A DNA stretch of 64,000 bases from Pohlia nutans. Lineage: Eukaryota > Streptophyta > Bryopsida > Bryales > Mniaceae. Below are positions 57,849-64,000 of the stretch, one piece after another. The stretch covers positions 8,805,501-8,869,500 of the forward strand of contig CM040096.1 in the NCBI GenBank assembly GCA_022496805.1. Reading direction: 5' to 3'. The stretch's first letter is position 1; every line of letters begins with the position of its first letter. Below the pieces are notes generated by a model, which did no database searches, was not told where the DNA came from, and saw nothing but the letters and a program-made list of their open reading frames with translations. Position numbers and translations under genes: made by a program.

Positions 57849-58081
57849 TATTGCTAGAAGCCAAAGACGTACGGGTGCTAAATAATGGTGTGTGGGAGGA
57901 GGGGTTAGGCATGGGCTGATCTCTAGAGTGTCCTTGTGATGAGTTATCCCATATGGTTTGTCCATGGTGACCTCCTAGTGTACACTACTTAAGGTGGAAG
58001 GCCTTTGAGTAAAGATCATCTCTTTCTACGCATTCCTTGTGTTTGTATGTGTGCCTTGTGCAATCTTCTCTACCTTCAATA
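57824..58081 (+). repeat. 3' LTR of copia 2
   Basis: It follows the polypurine tract GCAAAGTGGGAG and is identical by eye to the 5' LTR. Confidence 0.93.
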
Positions 58082-58545
58082 GGATCCTCCGATAGAACTG
58101 GTGCATTGCAGTTTAGGCATGCTCTATCGGAGGATCCTCCGATAAAAGTACTGCGTTGCAATTAAGTCGCTCTCTATCGAAGGATCCTCCGATAGAGCTC
58201 GTGTCGTGCACTGCAGGGCCTTCTATCGGAGGATCCTCCGATAGCACTAGTGCATTGCAATTTTGGCGTGGTCTATCGGGGGATCCTCCGATAGAAGTAC
58301 TGCGTTCCAACTAAGTTGCGCTCTATCGGTGGATCCCCCGATACAGCTCGTGTCTTGCACTGCAGGGCCTTCTATCGAAGGATCCTCCGATAGAAGTAGT
58401 GGACTAAAATCAGGCGAGCTGTACCGGAGGATACTCGGATGGTGCTAGTGACTTGAACTGGATGCGTCGTCCATCGGAGTATCCCCTGATGGAGCTATTG
58501 CCCTGCATTGATGGTGGTCTCTATCAGAGGATCCTGCGATAGAAC
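58082..58545. repeat. Palindrome satellite with ~50-bp period, right part
   Basis: This is the continuation of the array after the copia 2 insertion, with palindromes at 58123, 58174, 58223, 58273, 58323 and 58372, then three increasingly decayed copies near 58420, 58469 and 58520. The same three spacer types recur. Confidence 0.8.
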
Positions 58546-58620
58546 AAGTGTCTTGTAATTGAGCTGTTCTCAGTTGGATAATTATCTTACTTGTTGTTTT
58601 ATGTGGAGAGTTATTCGGAC

Positions 58621-59640
58621 ATGGATTACTTCCAGAGGGACTCCGCATCGGGGTGGGACCACAAGACGACACCTTCGGACACCAGGCATGGTTCTTGTGA
58701 GCGTCGCATCTCGTTTGAAGCCGGTGCAACTGTGTCCCTACATCGCCGTGGATTTGGAGTCGTTGGAAAGGGAATCATTATTGAATCCTCTCCAGTGGGA
58801 CACTGGCTTGGAGTGGATATTGCGCGCACCATGACTTCACTTATTCTAGTGAGGCCTACAGACATCAAACTGTCGGCATTGACTCTACCGGTTATTCCAT
58901 CCCATACAGGATTTACTGTTTTGGGAGATGTTGTTTATAGGACACTACTCTGGCCTGTCGAAGATGTCGCGGATCCAATAGGGGAGCATCCGATCCCTGA
59001 TGCCAATGACGAGACTATTGATGCTGCAAACAACGGAGCACCCTACATCCCTGTGGAGGAGTGGATTGGGATGGCCATTGAGCGCTGCAGCGCTGATGGC
59101 GTTGTGTTAGCAATTGGTAGGATCAATTGTGCTTCTCCAGACGAACCATTTAAGGACGGCCTTCTTGGAGAAGGATGTGTGGGCGAGACCGTCCTTGATA
59201 TCTTTGAAGGAGACACACATGACTTAATGACCCACCAGCGGTGGTCCACACTGGAATGTCGATTTCCGAACGGGCGCTCACTCAGCGGAACAATTGAGTA
59301 CCTCTCCATGATCCCTGATGAATGCAACCCGGATGCACACCTTGGTGGGAGAAAGAAGGCTCCGTATAGGTTCATCCATAGGAAGCCAATGGTGGAGCAG
59401 AAATTATCAAAGTATGCACTGAAGACCAGTGATACAGCCATTCACGCAGTGACATTAATCAAGTGTTGTGAGCGTCATTGTTGTCGTTACTTCAAGCCAG
59501 AGGATACCTTGGCTTTGAGGAAGAAATTCTACCTCAAATCATTTGATGAACACCGAGAGTATGGGATAAGCGTAGGAGGGCAACTTCACTCTTTAGATCT
59601 CATTGGCGGAAAGAGGAAGTATGTGACGCTCGTTGGTACC
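58621..59640 (+). pseudogene. Transposase-like gene, cut by copia 3
   Basis: 340 codons from ATG 58621 (GACATGG context) to the copia 3 insertion point; the frame then ends two codons into the LTR. An acceptor (TGTTCTCAG) at about 58573 suggests an upstream noncoding exon. Residues ~35-115 contain VSLHRRGFGVVGKGIIIES, LGVDIA and TLLWPVEDV, a pattern like the two-fold V-x-L...G-x-I...LG domain found in plant En/Spm-type transposon proteins; a second, similar block spans ~160-240. The last ~60 residues hold CCERHCCRYFKPEDTLALRK and RKKFYLKSFDEHREYGISVG, reminiscent of the Cys-rich N-terminal domain in a family of transposase-like proteins. The catalytic part would lie beyond the copia, outside the window. 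The assignment is tentative; the insertion into the open frame is clear. Confidence 0.5.
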
Positions 59641-59898
59641 TATTGAGGTAATTGATGCAACGTAGTATTGCTAGAAGCCAAAGACGTACGGGTGCTAAAT
59701 AATGGTGTGTGGGAGGAGGGGTTAGGCATGGGCTGATCTCTAGAGTGTCCTTGTGATGAGTTATCCCATATGGTTTGTCCATGGTGACCTCCTAGTGTAC
59801 ACTACTTAAGGTGGAAGGCCTTTGAGTAAAGATCATCTCTTTCTACGCATTCCTTGTGTTTGTGTGTGTGCCTTGTGCAATCTTCTCTACCTTCAATA
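59641..59898 (+). repeat. 5' LTR of copia 3
   Basis: TATTGAGG to CTTCAATA, one visible difference from the copia 2 LTRs. Confidence 0.92.
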
Positions 59899-60728
59899 GG
59901 TTATGGGCCCACTCATGTGTGTTTCATGAGTATTAGATTGCATTTGTGCAAGTATTTTGAGGTCGGTGCGCAACGGGCGGTTTTGGAGCATTGTTGGAGG
60001 TTTTGGAGCTTGTTGAAGCGTTGGTGTTTCTTGGAGGTGTGCATGGGCTGAAGTTACATGTTGGAGCACTCTCTTTGGTCAATTTCTTCCCTTGATCTCC
60101 TTCTTTTCTTTCTTCTATCTCTTCGTTGCGAGTGGAACTTCGTTTGGTTCAATTGTGAGCATTTGAGTAAATGCAAGTGATTTATGAGGTGTGAAGGCTC
60201 TCGTGGAGGGTCTACCATCTGATCCTAGTGATTAGGCACTTGCTTTGAGGTGTTGCATGTGTTTCATGCTCTTGGGGTGCTCAAATTTTCATTTGGAGCT
60301 AGTTTGTGCACAAAGGTGCGGTTTTGAGCAATTTCAATGCGATTGGGGTTTTGAGGGACTTGTGTGAGTTCATGTGCATTGAGTGAGTGCTCTTGAAGGA
60401 CACAAAGGTGTCATTGACGTGCATTGAGTGTTTGGGGACACTAAGGCGTCGTATTGAAGCATTTGGAGTTGTTTTGAGCTCCATTGAGTGATTTGAGGGG
60501 TTTTGGTGAGCCTCTTTGCATTTTTGGGTGAGGGTTCTCACATTTGAGTGTTGGGAGGCGTGTGTGGAGCACAAAAGTGCTGATCTAGTGTTTGGGGTTG
60601 TTTTAAACCCATTGGGTGCACAAAGGTGCAATATCAAAGCAAAAAAAAAATAAAAAATCACAAAAACAAAGTTGTGTGTTTGAGTTTGAGGTTTCATTTG
60701 TGTGGGGAGGCATACGTAAGTGAGGATC

Positions 60729-63700
60729 ATGGCATCTTTTGAGGGTGAGGGTCCCAAGGTCGTGGACAAGTTCAATGGGGTGAATTTCCACTTGTGGAAG
60801 TTCAAAATGGAGATGGTGATGGCCGAGAAGGAGTTGTGGGAGATTGTCGAGGGTAGTGAGGAACCTCCTTTCTCTTCTACGGATCCTAGGATCATGCAAG
60901 CGTACACGAGGAGGGAGAAGAAGGCATTTGCCATTTTGGCACTCAACCTCGCGGATTCGCAACTTGCGCACATTCGTTCGTGCAAGACACCCGCGGAAGC
61001 ATGGTCCAAGCTTTGCAACATTCACGAAGCGAAAACATTGGCCAACATTTTGTTTTTGAGGCGCAAGTTCTTCACCATCAAGATGGGCGAAGAAGATGAC
61101 ATGTTGGCGCACATCAACAAGGTCAAAGCTCTCGCGGATCAACTCAACGGTTGCGACGTGTCGGTTACGGATGGTGACATCGTGATGACACTTTTGGAGA
61201 GCCTTCCATCATCATACGAGTACCTCATCGTGGCGATGGAGTCAAGACCCATTACGGAGCTCACATTGGACTATGTGACCTCACGGTTGTTGCACGAGCT
61301 TTCGCGGCGAAAGGAGAACGAGTCTCGAGAAGATGGAGCGGCACTCGTGGCGAAGCAATCCAAGAATGGAGGCGGTGGGAGCTCAAGCGACAAGGTGTGC
61401 TTCTATTGTGGTAAGAAGGGCCACATTGCCAAATTTTGCTTCAAACGCAAGAGGGATGAGAAAGGGGAGAGTGCAAACAACACTAAAACTCGTGACGATG
61501 ATGAGTACGCATTTACGGCTAGATATGAGGCAAGCATGAGCGATGGCATCGAGGGTGATGCAAGCATGAGTGATGGTATCGAGGGTGATGCAAGCATGAG
61601 TGATTGGATTGAGGTTGGTGATGAGTATGCAAACATGGCAAGCAATGTATCGTGCAATGGTAGTACGAGTGATTGGATTGTTGATTCGGGGGCTACAAGC
61701 CACATGTCACCACATAAAACTTGTTTTCATTCGTATGCTCTCATTAATCCAAGGAGAGTGATTTTGGGAGATGATACGGTGCTTGAGGCCGTTGGCAAGG
61801 GCCAAATTGTTGTAGACACCGAGGTGAGGGGTCGTGTGAAGACAATCACTATCCAAGATGTCCTCCACGTTCCCAAACTAACGGCAAATTTACTATCGGT
61901 GAGGCAACTAGTGGCAAAGCACTTGAGAGTAGAGTTTAGTGATAAGGGGTGTTATGTGTTGTCACCGAGTCGAGATGAGGTGGCCATCATTGAAGAACAC
62001 GAGGGCTTGTACCACATCAAGTTCTCCAAGGTGCATTCGAAGGAATCGGCGGCGTTGGCGCATTCAAACTTGAAGGACGACAAGTTGGCGTTGTGGCATC
62101 GTCGACTTGGCCATTTGAACATCAAGAGTGTGAAGACACTACGCGGCATGGTAAGCGGTATGGATCTTCATCAATTGAAAGTGGATGCTTCTACATTCAC
62201 ATGTGAAGGTTGCATTGAAGGCAAGCAACAACGGTTGCCATTTGCGGGTGAAGGGGCGACACGGGCCACAAAAGTTTTGGAGATCGTGCATTCGGATGTG
62301 TGTGGCCCCATGAAGACCACATCGATGGGAGGTTGCAAGTACTTTGTGACCTTCATCGATGATTTTTCAAGGAAGATATGGCTCTACCCTATCAAAGCCA
62401 AGAGTGAGTGCTTTGAGAAGTTCAAGGAGTTCAAGACATTGGTGGAGAACCAATCCGAGATGAAGATCAAGGTGTTTCGGTCGGACAATGGCGGCGAGTA
62501 CATGTCCAAGAAATTTGACGAGCTTTTGAAGAATGAAGGCATCGCACGCCAAACTTCGGCCCCGTACACGCCTCAACAAAATGGAGTTGCGGAGCGCGCA
62601 AATCGCACCATTGTAGAGATGGCGAGGAGCATGTTGCACGCTCAAAACTTGAAGTTGGACCTTTGGGCGGAAGCGGTGGTGAATGCGGTATACACACGCA
62701 ATCGGTGTCCAACAAGCGCGGTTGAAGGCATGACGCCGGAGCAAGCGTGGAGTGGGAGGCAACCATGTGTTGCACACATGCGCATCTTCGGATGCATTGC
62801 ATATGCGAAGGTTCCCGACGAACGGAGGACGAAACTCGAGGCTAAGGCCTTGAAATGTGTGTTTCTTGGGTATTGTGAAGGTACCAAGGCGTATAGACTC
62901 ATGTCGGTGGACACGAGGAAGATCATTCGGTCACGTGATGTGACATTTTGTGAGGAGTCTACGATGGAGGCTCCTTTGGAGGTTGGTCCAAGTGGGAGTA
63001 GTGGAGACGTTTTGGTGGACACACCCTCCAAGTCTCCTAGTGTTGTTGATGTAGGTGATGATGACGGTGATGACGAAGCTGGCGACACGGAGGTTGTTGA
63101 AGCGCCATCGAGCTCAAAGGCCAAGAATGGCGCAAAGGGCACGCAAGAGGAGCAAGTTTCTTCAAGCGAGCGGCGGTACCCCGAGAGATCGCGCAAGCCA
63201 CCTGGAGAATGGTGGAAGAACCACATCTTCCCTCAAGTGGAGGACGAGCATGCGAATGTGGCATTATCGGATGGTCCATTGACCATTCGAGAAGCCATGC
63301 AAGGTGAGGATGCGGTCAAGTGGGAGCGCGCCATGCAAGAGGAGTACGACTCTCTAATTGCTAACGGTACGTGGCAATTAACTCCCATTCCAAAGGATCG
63401 CAACCCCATTGGTTGCAAATGGGTGTTTCGGACAAAGAGGGATGTTTCGGGTATTGTTGTGCGTCACAAGGCAAGATTAGTAGCCAAGGGGTTCGCGCAA
63501 GTGCATGGGGTGGACTTTCACGAGACATTTGCTCTCGTGGCCAAGTTCACCACCATTCGATGCATTCTTGCCATTGGAGCGGCCTTGGACTTGGAGATGC
63601 ATCAAATGGATGTGAAGACCGCATTTTTGAATGGCGATTTGGAGGAGGACATCTACATGGTGCAACCTGAGGGGTTTGTGCAACAAGGTAAAGAGCACCT

Positions 63701-64000
63701 TGTTTGTAAGTTGCAAAAATCATTGTATGGGTTGAAACAATCTCCAAGAGCGTGGTACCAAAAGATTGACACGTTCTTGGTTGCACACGGGTTTACTAGG
63801 AGCATTGCGGATCATAGTCTCTACTTCATGCAAGAGGGGCAAAATGTGGTGATTGTGATCATATATGTTGATGATTTGATCATTCTTGCAAGCCTCATGA
63901 GTTTAATGAATGCATTAAAAGGCATGCTTGAGAGAGAGTACGAGATGAGTGATCTTGGAGAATTGCACTTTTGTCTTGGTGTTGAGTTTGTGCGTGATAG
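60729..64000 (+). CDS. Copia 3 gag-pol polyprotein, partial (3' end beyond window)
   Basis: It starts at ATG 60729 with MASFEGEGPKVVDKFNGVNF and stays open to the last base, about 1090 codons, ending just after the reverse transcriptase YVDDL motif. Gag, zinc knuckle, protease and integrase signatures are the same as in copia 2, including the threefold GDASMSDGIE linker repeat and the ETFALVAKF variant. The remaining RT end, RNase H and 3' LTR lie outside. Confidence 0.93.
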   Translation, partial: MASFEGEGPKVVDKFNGVNFHLWKFKMEMVMAEKELWEIVEGSEEPPFSSTDPRIMQAYTRREKKAFAILALNLADSQLAHIRSCKTPAEAWSKLCNIHEAKTLANILFLRRKFFTIKMGEEDDMLAHINKVKALADQLNGCDVSVTDGDIVMTLLESLPSSYEYLIVAMESRPITELTLDYVTSRLLHELSRRKENESREDGAALVAKQSKNGGGGSSSDKVCFYCGKKGHIAKFCFKRKRDEKGESANNTKTRDDDEYAFTARYEASMSDGIEGDASMSDGIEGDASMSDWIEVGDEYANMASNVSCNGSTSDWIVDSGATSHMSPHKTCFHSYALINPRRVILGDDTVLEAVGKGQIVVDTEVRGRVKTITIQDVLHVPKLTANLLSVRQLVAKHLRVEFSDKGCYVLSPSRDEVAIIEEHEGLYHIKFSKVHSKESAALAHSNLKDDKLALWHRRLGHLNIKSVKTLRGMVSGMDLHQLKVDASTFTCEGCIEGKQQRLPFAGEGATRATKVLEIVHSDVCGPMKTTSMGGCKYFVTFIDDFSRKIWLYPIKAKSECFEKFKEFKTLVENQSEMKIKVFRSDNGGEYMSKKFDELLKNEGIARQTSAPYTPQQNGVAERANRTIVEMARSMLHAQNLKLDLWAEAVVNAVYTRNRCPTSAVEGMTPEQAWSGRQPCVAHMRIFGCIAYAKVPDERRTKLEAKALKCVFLGYCEGTKAYRLMSVDTRKIIRSRDVTFCEESTMEAPLEVGPSGSSGDVLVDTPSKSPSVVDVGDDDGDDEAGDTEVVEAPSSSKAKNGAKGTQEEQVSSSERRYPERSRKPPGEWWKNHIFPQVEDEHANVALSDGPLTIREAMQGEDAVKWERAMQEEYDSLIANGTWQLTPIPKDRNPIGCKWVFRTKRDVSGIVVRHKARLVAKGFAQVHGVDFHETFALVAKFTTIRCILAIGAALDLEMHQMDVKTAFLNGDLEEDIYMVQPEGFVQQGKEHLVCKLQKSLYGLKQSPRAWYQKIDTFLVAHGFTRSIADHSLYFMQEGQNVVIVIIYVDDLIILASLMSLMNALKGMLEREYEMSDLGELHFCLGVEFVRD

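Larger units (their letters stand above)
52615..58081 (+). mobile_element. Ty1/copia LTR retrotransposon 2, complete
   Basis: 258-bp LTRs at 52615-52872 and 57824-58081 are identical by eye. The target duplication is GGATC (52610-52614 and 58082-58086), exactly the centre of a palindrome in the array. The LTRs begin TATTGAGG and end CCTTCAATA. The primer-binding site GGTTATGGGCCCACTC follows the 5' LTR, and the polypurine tract GCAAAGTGGGAG precedes the 3' LTR. It is related to copia 1 (same layout and protein) but clearly a different subfamily. Confidence 0.95.
59641..64000 (+). mobile_element. Ty1/copia LTR retrotransposon 3, 5' part (runs off the window)
   Basis: The 5' LTR at 59641-59898 is followed by the same primer-binding site and leader as copia 2; corresponding positions differ by exactly 7026 bp to the window end, so there are no indels. 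The preceding bases GTACC (59636-59640) are the expected left target duplication. Differences seen by eye are few: TATG to TGTG in the LTR near 59862 and a silent T to C in gag near 61047. It is a very recent sister of copia 2, inserted in the transposase-like gene. Confidence 0.93.

Noticed and set aside
51958..58545. CRISPR-like array (22-bp palindromic repeats, ~28-bp spacers)
   Set aside because: The spacers themselves repeat in three types, no cas genes are present, and the context is plant nuclear DNA. It is a satellite.

Overview
The window looks like nuclear DNA of a streptophyte plant, probably a land plant outside the flowering plants. The grounds are intron-rich genes of plant families (MED11, an ACC-synthase-like aminotransferase, a DLNGLL-type FCP1/HAD domain), CCCTAAA telomere-type repeats, Ty1/copia retrotransposons, and many plant-style MITEs in AT-rich DNA. 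The species cannot be read from the sequence. Exon joins below come from splice sites, reading phase and family resemblance judged by eye; no alignment was run. No rRNA, tRNA or CRISPR locus was seen.

Layout. 0-14 kb: two host genes on the + strand. A three-exon MED11-like Mediator gene (4369-5687) carries an in-frame TGA. A twelve-exon ACC-synthase-like aminotransferase follows (9194-13665). MITEs lie between them and inside their introns. 14-20 kb: gene-poor AT-rich DNA packed with TTAA-flanked elements. 21-26 kb: a tandemly duplicated small secreted Pro/Glu-rich protein gene on the - strand, one copy intact (21868-22500) and one frameshifted (25071-25457). The second copy holds an inverted copy of the aminotransferase 3' end. 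26-28 kb: tandem repeats.

28-45 kb: a large six-exon - strand locus (44613 down to 30593). Its predicted product has a ParB-like region, a long acidic repeat region and an FCP1-like HAD domain. It is broken by two in-frame TAG codons, a one-base frameshift and a 5.6 kb copia element in exon 3. A second, decayed FCP1-like segment lies at 28857-29575. The locus is studded with a short GGATCC-centred palindrome (core ATCGGRGGATCCYCCGAT), which forms a roughly 264-bp higher-order satellite in its first intron.

45-51 kb: AT-rich DNA, an interstitial telomere-like tract, TA microsatellites and long inverted repeats. 52-64 kb: a second palindrome array with a near-50-bp period lies upstream of a + strand transposase-like gene (58621-59640). 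The array is split at the centre of one palindrome by a second copia element (52615-58081), and the gene is cut by a third, nearly identical copia copy that runs off the window (59641-64000).

Two patterns stand out as possibly undescribed. First, a TTAA-flanked CCCCTAA...TTAGGGG element family with piggyBac-like ends, present in more than a dozen full or partial copies. Second, the palindrome family, whose two big arrays lie in or next to what look like the first introns of two large, apparently mobile-element-like genes.
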